From: JAYODZ01 sp965662735
Lineage (GTDB): Bacteria > Pseudomonadota > Alphaproteobacteria > RS24
Direction: 5' to 3'
NCBI GenBank assembly: GCA_965662735.1
Contig: CBFIIU010000006.1
Coordinates: forward strand, 1 to 64,000
DNA: 64,000 bases
Shown here: positions 17,441 through 26,029 of the stretch, piece after piece
Layout: each line of letters opens with the position of its first letter
Position numbering within the stretch: position 1 is the stretch's first letter
Translations under genes and position numbers: made by a program
Notes under the pieces: model-generated
Seen by the model: only the letters and a program-made list of their open reading frames with translations
The model's database searches: none
Told to the model about the DNA's origin: nothing

Positions 17441-18435
17441 TCAGTGCAATCGGTCAAGCCACNNNNNNNNNNNNNNNNNNNNNNNNNNNNNNNNNNNNNN
17501 NNNNNNNNNNNNNNNNNNNNNNNNNNNNNNNNNNNNNNNNNNNNNNNNNNNNNNNNNNNTACAATGGGAACAACAATCATCACCTGCCCAATCTCGACCC
17601 CAATATTAAATGCGAAAAGAGCCGAAACCATGGCGTTGCTCGGCAGTCCGAGGTCGTTGAGATTATTTGCGAAGCCAAAACCATGGATAAACCCGAAGCC
17701 GAGTGTCACGAGAAACGGATAGCGCCACCCAAATGTGTCGCGGCGTGGCCGCAAAATTTCTGTCGCCAGAAAAACAATACTGAGGGCAATCAAAATCTCG
17801 ATGGCCGGAGAAGAAACGCGCACCCACCCTAAAGCAGATGCTGCAAGGCTGATCGAATGAGACGCGGTAAAGCCTGTGACAACCGCAATTAGGTTGGCGC
17901 GCGCAACAAAAACCAACAAAAGCAAAAATAAAATATGATCGGTTCCACCCAAAACATGACCGACCCCCGTTTTCCCATACCGGATCATCTGCTCAGACCA
18001 GCTCAGCTGATCGTCAATATCCCACGTTAAATCGCTTGGCCCCATGACCGAAATATGCCGATCTCCTTTCTGATCATACAGCTCAACGACAGTCGTCAAA
18101 CCCGGATTTGCCTGGGGATAGTTAATCGTAATGGATAAGGGGTGCGCCGCGCACGCATAAAGACGTGTCTCTTGCATGGGACAGGTCATACGGAGCTGTG
18201 GCGTGTTCTCGATCGTCACACTCGCCGGCACGAAAAGATTAATGCGATAATTGGTGGGCGCTGTTTCTTGAATCAATAAATGCAACGGGCGACTATCATG
18301 CGCATGGGCGGATGGGCCACTGAGTACAATCAATGCGAGCAACGCCCCTAAAGCCGCGGCGAGGCCCCGCCACTGACCCGCAAAAACAAACGCATCGGCC
18401 GCACGCCTAATCATGTGCTCCGTAAATCCGATCAC
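17441..18435 (-). CDS. HupE/UreJ-family membrane protein, gap near the C-terminus
   Basis: A signal peptide ending SAHAH is followed by an exposed beta-rich domain of about 120 residues. A HupE/UreJ-like membrane domain follows, with GHVLGGTDHILFLLLLVFVA, TGFTASHSISLAAS and GFGFIHGFGFANNL, whose His residues suggest metal handling. Start: GTG at 18435 overlapping the isomerase stop (GTGA). An ATG at 18414 is possible. A 97-N gap at 17463-17559 removes the last helix. After it, the frame ending WLDRLH with a stop at 17441-17443 looks more family-like than the frame that runs to 17428, so the gap length is probably wrong by a base or two. It is the third gene of the DUF3604 operon. Confidence 0.8.
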
Positions 18436-19256
18436 GGCAGCTGAATCTCAATCGCGTAATAATTCTTCAACCGCTCCAGTAACTCATTCATCTGGCGCTG
18501 CCGGTCGGCGGCTTGCCAGGCGGCCACCACCTCATCACGTTTGTCCTCAAATGTGGGTTGGTATTCGGCGCGCCGAGCACTGACCCACACTAAGTGTTGG
18601 CCATGTTCAGATGTGACCGGCCCCACCCATTGCTCCATCGGCAGATCGGCAGCAAACAGGTCGGCTGCGAAGGCCTCACCAAAATCGCCCTCAATAACAG
18701 GCCGCGGCCGATCGGCATAACTCAAATGATAGGGAAATAAATGCGATTGACTGGCCATGTTTTGCGGCGACACCGACGTTTTCAGCGCCGCCCAATCGGG
18801 CTCGTCTGTCCGAAAAATATGGACAAAACTAATATGTGCCGGGCGCTTAAATTCGGTTTGATGCGCCGCCCAATAGGATCGGAGGTCGGCGTCGCTCGGC
18901 GAGGCCGCTTGGATCAGGGATTGGTTCATAAATTCGACTTTTTGAACCAAGCGCCGACGGATCACATAATCATTTTCGGAGAAGCCCATCTTACGGGCTT
19001 CTCGATACAGCATTTCCTCGCGAATATAATCATCGATCAAGAACGCTTTTTCATCTGGCGGCAAATGATCTAAAATCTCTCCGGCCGCGGCCTCATCGAA
19101 GGCCCGCATTCGAAACTGAATGAAGGTCAGCAACGTGCTGCGATCGACGGTGATCTCCCGATCAGGTTGCGGGGCAGGGGCCAGCCAGCTTACCCCGGCA
19201 AAGATCAGACCACCGAACACCGCCAAAATAATGAGCGGGTCGAGTTTGCGGATCAT
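18432..19256 (-). CDS. Membrane-anchored parvulin-like peptidyl-prolyl isomerase
   Basis: The 274-residue protein has one N-terminal membrane helix (LIILAVFGGLIFAGVSWLAP), then a SurA-like helical region (DEKAFLIDDYIREEMLYREARKMGF), then a PpiC-type domain (HISFVHIF, DFGEAFAADLFAADLPMEQWVGPV, HGQHLVWV). It should face the periplasm and assist folding of an exported partner. The ATG at 19256 overlaps the DUF3604 stop (ATGA). Its own stop overlaps the HupE-like gene (GTGA). An earlier ATG at 19274 lies inside DUF3604. The natural client may be one of the two co-transcribed exported proteins. Confidence 0.87.
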   Translation of the reverse strand: MIRKLDPLIILAVFGGLIFAGVSWLAPAPQPDREITVDRSTLLTFIQFRMRAFDEAAAGEILDHLPPDEKAFLIDDYIREEMLYREARKMGFSENDYVIRRRLVQKVEFMNQSLIQAASPSDADLRSYWAAHQTEFKRPAHISFVHIFRTDEPDWAALKTSVSPQNMASQSHLFPYHLSYADRPRPVIEGDFGEAFAADLFAADLPMEQWVGPVTSEHGQHLVWVSARRAEYQPTFEDKRDEVVAAWQAADRQRQMNELLERLKNYYAIEIQLP

Positions 19257-21247
19257 TTCGCGGGCGTATACCAAATGGGTGAGCTAAAGGCCCGCTCGCG
19301 AATTTCCGCCACATGATTAGTTGAGTGCGGCTGCTGGAGGGCCACCGCATCATAGAGCGAGTGGCGCGGTGTCGCAATTTCGATGACCCGTGCATAATAG
19401 AATGCGGCTTGGTTCGGATCGAAATCGGGATCTTGCCATCGCACAGCCAGCTGCACGGCGCCAATGTCATTGCGATAACTTGCCGACGCAACATCCACCG
19501 TGCTTGCCAAGGGCTTAGCCAATTTAGCCCCGGCCGCCTTACGACCATCGGACAAGGCCACATCANNNNNNNNNNNNNNNNNNNNNNNNNNNNNNNNNNN
19601 NNNNNNNNNNNNNNNNNNNNNNNNNNNNNNNNNNNNNNNNNNNNNNNNNNNNNNNNNNNNNNNNGCAACATCCACCGTGCTTGCCAAGGGCTTAGCCAAT
19701 TTAGCCCCGGCCGCCTTACGACCATCGGACAAGGCCACATCATAAACACGCTCATAGGATTGACCCGCATCATCCACCCAGCCCTTAATGATTTGGACCC
19801 GCTCTAAATTGGCGCTGTGGGGGTCTTTGGCAGCATGGAGCAAAAAGCTCGGGCGACCGCCTTTGGATGCCGGTGGGAGATCGCTCCCCATGGGAACGCC
19901 CTTGGAATAGCCAATATCTGCGAGGGTCGCTGATTGCGCATCCGCATCGGTGAAGGACCACCCGCCAAACATCCGCAATTGAATGCGCGGTCCGGTTGTC
20001 GCATAGACTTCTTTGCGTCGGAAGGCCTCATAAATCGAGGTTCGCGTGTTTTCCTCGGCCCATACGGCGGCCAAACCAGCGGCGCTCATGTCCACGCCAT
20101 AGGCATTGGGCGTAAGCTCACGATCAAATTTACTTCCGGGAATACCGTCAAGCGCGAATTTGCCCCCAAAATTATCCTCCTCTGTGGAGGATAAACCCGT
20201 ATGCATATCGGAGGCGCCGATCATGCCAAATTGATAGGGGTTAGCACCCGTCTTGGCCTGAATTTCTAGGCCGCGTTTGAGAGCGTCACGCGCATAATTG
20301 CCACGAACGCCGGTATTTCCGACCATTTTATCGTTGAAATTCATCACTTTTTCATACAGCTCATGCGCAGCAAATGGGTCGTCGGGTGACAAATTGGGGT
20401 GGGTCTCTGATGTTCCCTTCACTTGGGTCATTTCAACCACCGGCTCCCACTTCATGCGTTGAGCCGCATAAGCCGAATCGATCGGAGCGCCATCTGACAT
20501 CACATCCGAAAACATCAGGCCGCGCGAGATATTTGAATTATGCGGAATAGACACAAAGCGCACATCGGCCTCTGCACTGGTGCGGTCGAGCCAATTGAAC
20601 AGGCCTTCGGGGCGGTTGTCGGATAGGGACGAAAAGGGCAAGAACGTGCGTGCCTTTTTGGCATTATCGGGCGTGAACACGATCCGGTGCAGGTTTGCAC
20701 CCTCGGGAAGCGACGACCACTCCCAACCAATAAAGGCGGTAAATTTACCGGGCTCATTATGTCGATCCGCTGCGCCGGTGATGAGATCCCAAACGGGCTG
20801 ACGAATTTCGGAGGTTAACAATTCTTTGATCGGCTCATCTTTGTTTAATGATGAAGCGAGCAGGAAAAAACTATTTTTGTCATTTCCTGTTTTGCGATTT
20901 TCGAGCAGCAAACGACCCACTTCAGAGCGTTGCAGCTCAGGGGATAAGCTCTCGACCATTTGCATCACCCCCATATATTCGGCGTGATCTGTGACAACCA
21001 GAAAATCAAGCGGGGTCTTCAGCTGGATCCGCGCTTTGGAAAAGGGATGGACAGCAGGCTGCCCCTTCGCAAAGCGATAGGAATCGTCTGGGGTCACCGA
21101 CCAATTGCGCAGCGCATAGGCATCGCCCGAATATTTTGTATGTAAATGCGTGTCGCCCCACAGCAAAACACGTTTTTCGGCAGCAAAAACAGGCGATATA
21201 AGCGCCGCACCAAGCGCGCCAAGCGCCACAATATTACGCATCTTCAT
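19253..21247 (-). CDS. Exported DUF3604 protein (PHP-like metal-binding), gap inside
   Basis: A signal peptide (MKMRNIVALGALGAALISPVFA) precedes a domain beginning LLWGDTHLHTKYSGDAYALRNW and LDFLVVTDHAEYMGVM. These are His/Asp clusters like those of PHP-type metallophosphoesterases. Later segments VSIPHNSNISRG, MIGASDMHTGLSS and GVDMSAAGLAAVWAEENTRTSIYEAFRRKEVYATTGPRI are hallmarks of DUF3604. Biochemical function is unknown. The start at 21247 has gaggggg about 8 nt upstream. A 99-N gap at 19566-19664 lies between two identical 78-bp copies. Collapsing 177 nt leaves about 605 residues, in frame. It is the first gene of a three-gene operon with 4-bp overlaps. Confidence 0.88.
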   Translation of the reverse strand: MKMRNIVALGALGAALISPVFAAEKRVLLWGDTHLHTKYSGDAYALRNWSVTPDDSYRFAKGQPAVHPFSKARIQLKTPLDFLVVTDHAEYMGVMQMVESLSPELQRSEVGRLLLENRKTGNDKNSFFLLASSLNKDEPIKELLTSEIRQPVWDLITGAADRHNEPGKFTAFIGWEWSSLPEGANLHRIVFTPDNAKKARTFLPFSSLSDNRPEGLFNWLDRTSAEADVRFVSIPHNSNISRGLMFSDVMSDGAPIDSAYAAQRMKWEPVVEMTQVKGTSETHPNLSPDDPFAAHELYEKVMNFNDKMVGNTGVRGNYARDALKRGLEIQAKTGANPYQFGMIGASDMHTGLSSTEEDNFGGKFALDGIPGSKFDRELTPNAYGVDMSAAGLAAVWAEENTRTSIYEAFRRKEVYATTGPRIQLRMFGGWSFTDADAQSATLADIGYSKGVPMGSDLPPASKGGRPSFLLHAAKDPHSANLERVQIIKGWVDDAGQSYERVYDVALSDGRKAAGAKLAKPLASTVDVXXXXXXXXXXXXXXXXXXXXXXXXXXXXXXXXXXDVALSDGRKAAGAKLAKPLASTVDVASASYRNDIGAVQLAVRWQDPDFDPNQAAFYYARVIEIATPRHSLYDAVALQQPHSTNHVAEIRERAFSSPIWYTPAK
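19488..19742. repeat. 78-bp duplicate flanking a 99-N gap (assembly artefact)
   Basis: Positions 19488-19565 and 19665-19742 are identical around 99 N, the same geometry as in hslO. The repeat is DUF3604 coding sequence, and removing one copy keeps the frame. Confidence 0.9.
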
Positions 21248-21420
21248 TTTGGAGACCCCCTCGTAAGTTCTCAACTATACAAATCTCACGGAGCCGAGGC
21301 AAATACTGAATTCGTACCCTGATCGTATGACCCGTCAATAAATCCTTGCTTGCCTTGTCCGGCCCATTGCCGTTAACATGCCCTCAGTCAAAAACAATGC
21401 CGCTCCGCCAGGACAGACCC

Positions 21421-22673
21421 ATGCTTTTTTCTTCCCTTACATTTCAAAATGGCAAAACCATCAAAAACAGGTTCATGCTCGCGCCACTGACGAATTTACA
21501 AAGTCATGATGACNNNNNNNNNNNNNNNNNNNNNNNNNNNNNNNNNNNNNNNNNNNNNNNNNNNNNNNNNNNNNNNNNNNNNNNNNNNNNNNNNNNNNNN
21601 NNNNNNNTCCCCTTACATTTCAAAATGGCAAAACCATCAAAAACAGGTTCATGCTCGCGCCACTGACGAATTTACAAAGTCATGATGACGGTACGCTCTC
21701 CGATGACGAATATAACTGGCTGACCATGCGCGCCGCAGGCGGCTTTGGCCTGACTATGACCTGCGCAGCGTCTATCCATCCCTCTGGCATTGGCTTTCCG
21801 GGGCAATTAGGGGCGCATCGCGACGACCACATTGAGGGCCTCACACGCCTCGCAGACGGATTAAGGGCACATGACACGCTCTCCATTGTTCAGCTGCATC
21901 ATGCCGGCATGCGCAGCCCCCAAGAAGTGATCGGACATGCGCCTTGGTGCCCATCCGATGATGCGGAAACGGGGGCGCGGGCGATGAGCCTGGACGAGGT
22001 TTACACCATCCGCGATGCCTTTATCGCGGGCGCCGAGCGGGCGCAAAAAGCGGGCTTTGATGGCGTCGAAATTCACGGCGCCCATGGCTATTTGCTGGGG
22101 CAATTTATCAGCCCCGAATATAATCGCCGAGAGGATAATTATGGCGGCTCTCTGGAAAATCGAACCCGCCTGATCGATGAGATCATCCAAGGCATTCGAC
22201 AAAGCTGTGGACGCGAATTCACCTTGGGCCTGCGACTATCGCCCGAGCGTTTTGGGATGCAACTCGCCGAAATCATTACCTATTTCGATCGATTATGTGC
22301 TGAGGGCGCGCTCGATTTTATTGATATGTCCCTGTGGGACTTTCAAAAGGAACCCGAGGAAGAAGCCTTCAAAGGGAAAACATTAAATGAAATTTTTTGC
22401 GAACGGCCACGCGGCCAGGTGAAACTGGCCAGTGCGGGGAAAATTATGACCGGCGCGGATGTCACCCAGGCCATGTCTCAAGGCCTCGATTTTGTGGCGC
22501 TGGGGCGCGCCGCCATTTTGCACCATGACTTCCCGTTGCAAATGCAAAGCAACCCGAACTTCACACCAGTGCCCCTTCCCGTCTCACGAAAGCATTTGGA
22601 GACCGAGGGGCTGGGGCCCAAATTTGTCAATTACATGGCCACTTGGAAAGGCTTTGTCGCCGAGGGCACCTAA
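21421..22673 (+). CDS. NADH:flavin oxidoreductase, Old Yellow Enzyme family, gap near the 5' end
   Basis: This FMN enzyme reduces activated double bonds with NAD(P)H. Family segments are FDGVEIHGAHGYLLGQFISPEYNRR, the following DNYGGSLENRTRLIDEII, and the C-terminal DFVALGRAAILHHDFPLQM. As assembled it is split into two frames by 94 N at 21514-21607. The sequence before the gap (21434-21513) repeats exactly after it (21610-21689). Collapsing 176 nt joins the frames and gives about 358 residues beginning MLFSSLTFQNGKTIKNRF. The start at 21421 has agga 9 nt upstream. It converges on the acyl-CoA dehydrogenase cassette and may supply or consume unsaturated intermediates. Confidence 0.9.
21434..21689. 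repeat. 80-bp duplicate flanking a 94-N gap (assembly artefact)
   Basis: Positions 21434-21513 recur at 21610-21689. The next base out differs (t against c) and the one beyond matches. The shift of 176 nt is not a multiple of three, so it produces a false frameshift in the gene. Confidence 0.9.
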
Positions 22674-22678
22674 ACCGC

Positions 22679-22737
22679 GAGATCGCCAACAAAATCGCCA
22701 ATGAGATCGCAAACGAGATCGCCAACGCCTTAAGGCG
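22679..22737. repeat. Four 12-bp direct repeats and a 12-bp palindrome
   Basis: Units gagatcgccaac, aaaatcgccaat, gagatcgcaaac and gagatcgccaac fill 22679-22726 between two convergent genes. The perfect palindrome cgccttaaggcg follows at 22726-22737 and includes the stop codon of the acyl-CoA dehydrogenase gene. Confidence 0.85.
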
Positions 22738-23869
22738 CAGGCCTCTGCATTCCCCAGCCTTGGGCGTGGGCGGCTTCCGCACGGACGTGCTCGGGGCCGC
22801 CTAATAATTGGCGATTGACCCCGATCCGCTTAAACCAAAAATGAAGCCCCAGCAGGTCGGTGAAGCCCATGCCCCCATGCACCTCGGTCGTGCCGCGTGC
22901 AATATCCCGGCCGATCTCTGACATGCGTGCTTTCAACAAACGAGACATGAGCGGAGCCTCTTCTGGCACCGCGTCAAAGGCATAAGCCGCATACCAGAGC
23001 AAAGCGCGGACGGGTTCCAAATTGGCGGCCATTTCGGCGCATAAATGTTTAACCGCTTGAAACGATCCAATGGCCCGACCAAATTGCTGTCGCTCTTGCG
23101 CATAGGCAACCGCGCGCGCCAGCATTTCTTCAGCCGCCCCAAAACTATCGGCTGCTATTAAAATCCGAGCCGCATCAATAATCCGCCCCGCGCTCGCTTT
23201 TGATCGGACGACCGTGCACTCGGCCTGGTCGAAATGATGCACATGAAAGGGGCGCGTGCGGTCAATCGTCTTCAAGGCCTCAACCCGACCACTCGCTCTT
23301 GCGACACATGCCCATTCGTGAGGCGCAGACCCATCGTCAAATCCAGTATCAGACTGGCTATCGGATGCGCGATGGAAGGGTAGCGGGACGAGAAGATAGT
23401 CTGCGTGCGCGGCGTCCAAAACAAAATTCAATCGACCGGACAGCCGGCCATTATCGACCAACACTGCACCGTTTTCTCTAGCGGCTACCGCCTCCGTAAG
23501 GGCCACACCATATTTTTTGCCCGCCATGAACTGCGCAATATGGTGCTGACGCATCGTCTGATCTTCGATCTCACGCAGCACTAAGGGTGCCAGAACCGCT
23601 TGCGCCATAAAAGCAACAGGCGCCACACACTTACCTAATTCTTGCTGAACCAAAGCGGCCTCCAGCAAACCGAGACCCGCGCCCCCATCGGCCTCCGGCA
23701 AAACCAATTGGGAAACCCCTAACTGTGACAATCCCTCGCCCAATGCTTCTGCGAGATGCGCTTCGCCTTGTGCATAAGCGCGAACGACATCGAGGGAGGC
23801 GTGATCTTCCAAAAAGCGCGCAACTGTCTCGCGCAGCATGTTTTGTTCTTCTGATAATCCGAAATACAT
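22730..23869 (-). CDS. Acyl-CoA dehydrogenase (shorter of two)
   Basis: This 379-residue flavoprotein of the acyl-CoA dehydrogenase family would introduce a double bond into an acyl-CoA. It starts MYFGLSEEQNMLRETVARFLEDHA and has the C-terminal helical domain with AEEMLARAVAYAQERQQFGRAIGSFQAVKH and TTEVHGGMGFTDLLGLHFWFKR. The middle beta domain is relatively divergent. It lies 20 bp downstream of a second family member on the same strand. In steroid and related catabolism such pairs form mixed tetramers, and I infer the same could hold here. Confidence 0.92.
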   Translation of the reverse strand: MYFGLSEEQNMLRETVARFLEDHASLDVVRAYAQGEAHLAEALGEGLSQLGVSQLVLPEADGGAGLGLLEAALVQQELGKCVAPVAFMAQAVLAPLVLREIEDQTMRQHHIAQFMAGKKYGVALTEAVAARENGAVLVDNGRLSGRLNFVLDAAHADYLLVPLPFHRASDSQSDTGFDDGSAPHEWACVARASGRVEALKTIDRTRPFHVHHFDQAECTVVRSKASAGRIIDAARILIAADSFGAAEEMLARAVAYAQERQQFGRAIGSFQAVKHLCAEMAANLEPVRALLWYAAYAFDAVPEEAPLMSRLLKARMSEIGRDIARGTTEVHGGMGFTDLLGLHFWFKRIGVNRQLLGGPEHVRAEAAHAQGWGMQRPAP

Positions 23870-23889
23870 TTTGCGTCCCCGTCCTATTT

Positions 23890-25089
23890 TTAAACTGGCT
23901 TTGAGGCCGGCTTGGGTTCGCGGGGCATGCCTAAGCCACGCTCACTGATAATATTCTTTTGAATTTGCGCCGACCCCCCGCCAATAATGAGGCCGAGGTC
24001 AAACATGTAATGGGTTTGCCATAACCCCCCATCCCGCAAGAGCGGGCTGTCTTCGTAGAGAGTTCCATATTCACCCATCACGTCGATGGCCAATGCAGCC
24101 AATTGATGGTTCAATTCGCAACCTTGAAGTTTCACAATCAACCCCGCCATTCCCGCACTATGGCGATGGGCAGCAGCGGAGGTCAGTCGCATGCCATTAA
24201 ACTTCATGGCATAGATTTGGGATTGAAGATCAATCAATCGATCGACAAAAATAGGGTCATCAATTAACCGACGCCCATTAATTGTCTCATTCTCCATTAG
24301 GGCGACAATCGCGTTAAACCGATTAAGCGCCGCATCGGGGTCGCCCAACATGCCACGCTCATGGGTGAGGGTCGCATTGGCTACTTTCCATCCGTCACCG
24401 CGTTGCCCCACAATTTGGCTTGTGGGCACCCGTACATCCGTGAAGAACACCTCATTAAACTCGGCACGTCCCGTCATGGTCATGAGCGGGCGCACATCAA
24501 TTCCAGGCGTATCCATGGAGAAAAGTAAATATGAAATTCCTTGATGTTTCGGTGCATCGGGCTCGGTGCGCACCAAGCAAAACATCATATCGGCATATTG
24601 CGCGGTGCTGGTCCAAATTTTTTGACCGTTGATCACAAAGTCATCGCCGTCAACCACCGCCGCAGTTCGCAAGGACGCCAAGTCAGAGCCCGCCCCGGGC
24701 TCAGAGTAACCTTGACACCACACCATCTCACCATGAAGGGTGGGGGCAATATAGCTTTGCTTTTGCTCTTCCGTTCCCAATTCTAATAAGGTGGGCACCA
24801 GCATGCTAATGCCTTGCCCGGCCAAGCCACCAGGGATTTGAGCGCGCGCAAATTCTTCGGCAATGATGCGAGACTTTAGGGGGTCGGGGCTCGCCCCAAA
24901 GCCGCCATAGGCCTGAGGAATAGTGCGCGCCGCATATCCGTGCTCGATCAGGCGTTTTTGCCAAGCCAGCCTTTTGGGAGAACGAAAATTGGGATCGCGC
25001 GGCGCTGGTGCCTCATCTTTATATTGGGTTAAAAAATCGCTCACCTCTGCCCGAAAGGCGACATATTCCTCACTCAACTCCAAATTCAT
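23890..25089 (-). CDS. Acyl-CoA dehydrogenase (longer of two)
   Basis: This 399-residue member has a clear FAD-binding middle domain: MVWCQGYSEPGAGSDLASLRTAAV, INGQKIWTSTAQYADMMFCLVRT and TGRAEFNEVFFTDVRVP. The C-terminal end LIIGGGSAQIQKNIISERGLGMPRE contacts FAD in homologues. It fits the group acting on bulky or branched acyl-CoAs. It precedes the 379-residue paralogue and follows an enoyl-CoA hydratase by 70 bp, forming a beta-oxidation-like operon. Confidence 0.93.
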   Translation of the reverse strand: MNLELSEEYVAFRAEVSDFLTQYKDEAPAPRDPNFRSPKRLAWQKRLIEHGYAARTIPQAYGGFGASPDPLKSRIIAEEFARAQIPGGLAGQGISMLVPTLLELGTEEQKQSYIAPTLHGEMVWCQGYSEPGAGSDLASLRTAAVVDGDDFVINGQKIWTSTAQYADMMFCLVRTEPDAPKHQGISYLLFSMDTPGIDVRPLMTMTGRAEFNEVFFTDVRVPTSQIVGQRGDGWKVANATLTHERGMLGDPDAALNRFNAIVALMENETINGRRLIDDPIFVDRLIDLQSQIYAMKFNGMRLTSAAAHRHSAGMAGLIVKLQGCELNHQLAALAIDVMGEYGTLYEDSPLLRDGGLWQTHYMFDLGLIIGGGSAQIQKNIISERGLGMPREPKPASKPV

Positions 25090-25159
25090 CTCACTGTTCC
25101 TTTTTCAATGTCGGAATAATCCACGTTCTTTAAGATGCGAGCCAGCGCGGTATAGCGGT

Positions 25160-25942
25160 TTAGCCCTGCGCCCGACCTCGATTTTGAATAGCTTCACGGC
25201 GTTCAGCCACATCATCAGATTTCACCGCGCCATTATGCGCGCGCGATATTTTTTGTTCTAAGGCGATACCGTCGCCGAAATTTGCGGCGTAACCATCATT
25301 GATGAGTTGTTTATAAACCGGGATCATTTCTGGTACGCACTCGCACATATCACGCGCTAACGCCCAGGCCGTGTTTAACAAATCCTCAGCGGGCACAATC
25401 CGATTGATGATACCCCACGCGCAGGCCGTTTCGGCGTCTAGAAAATTACCTGTAAAGGCAAGTTCCTTGGCGCGCGATGGCCCAATAATGCGCGATAGGC
25501 GCTGGCTTAATCCCCAACCCGGCACAATACCAACGCGAGCATGGGTGTCGGCAAAACGTGTGTGGGGCGTGCCGATCAACACATCACAGGCCAGCGCTAA
25601 TTCAAAACCACCGGTGATCGCCACCCCATTAATTGCGCCGATAATGGGGCCTGGAAAACGCTCCATCGCCGCCATAATATCGGCATCCGAACTGGCTAGA
25701 GCGCCGATATCCCCGCCCGACCCCAATTCCTTAAGGTCGAGACCGGCTGTAAAGGCACGATTGCCGGCTCCCGTTACAATCATCACGCGAATGGTCGGGT
25801 TTGCCGCCAGCGCATCAACCGTTTTCGCAAACGCTTTTTGCAAGGCAGAAGATAGGGCGTTCATCGCCTGAGGCCGGTTCAGCGTGACCAGTGCAATCGG
25901 CCCATCTATTTCACACAAAACCAAATCTGCTTCATCTGTCAT
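25160..25942 (-). CDS. Enoyl-CoA hydratase
   Basis: This 260-residue crotonase-fold enzyme is expected to hydrate the 2-enoyl-CoA made by the neighbouring dehydrogenases. Seen are VTGAGNRAFTAGLDLKELG (first oxyanion hole), AINGVAITGGFELALACDVLIG (second), and FADTHARVGIVPGWGLSQRLSRIIG, where the two catalytic Glu of true hydratases are replaced or shifted. An isomerase or hydrolase role is therefore possible. The start has GGAGA upstream. The ribosome site region is preceded by 10-bp direct repeats at 25971-26010. Confidence 0.92.
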   Translation of the reverse strand: MTDEADLVLCEIDGPIALVTLNRPQAMNALSSALQKAFAKTVDALAANPTIRVMIVTGAGNRAFTAGLDLKELGSGGDIGALASSDADIMAAMERFPGPIIGAINGVAITGGFELALACDVLIGTPHTRFADTHARVGIVPGWGLSQRLSRIIGPSRAKELAFTGNFLDAETACAWGIINRIVPAEDLLNTAWALARDMCECVPEMIPVYKQLINDGYAANFGDGIALEQKISRAHNGAVKSDDVAERREAIQNRGRAQG

Positions 25943-25970
25943 GATATTCTCCCTCTCGACTGAGCTGTCG

Positions 25971-26010
25971 GCTGAGCCCTTACGAGCCCTTACGAGCCCT
26001 TACGAGCTTT
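25971..26010. repeat. 10-bp direct repeats between SDR and hydratase genes
   Basis: Units gctgagccct, tacgagccct, tacgagccct and tacgagcttt run head to tail at 25971-26010, with a related gactgagctg just before. They lie between two co-directional genes. Confidence 0.85.
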
Positions 26011-26029
26011 AACGCCCTGTTTTCAGATA

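Noticed and set aside
21346..21666. Separate 106-codon gene before the Old Yellow Enzyme gene
   Set aside because: It is the 5' end of the same gene, cut off by a gap with duplicated flanks, and then reads the second copy in the wrong frame.
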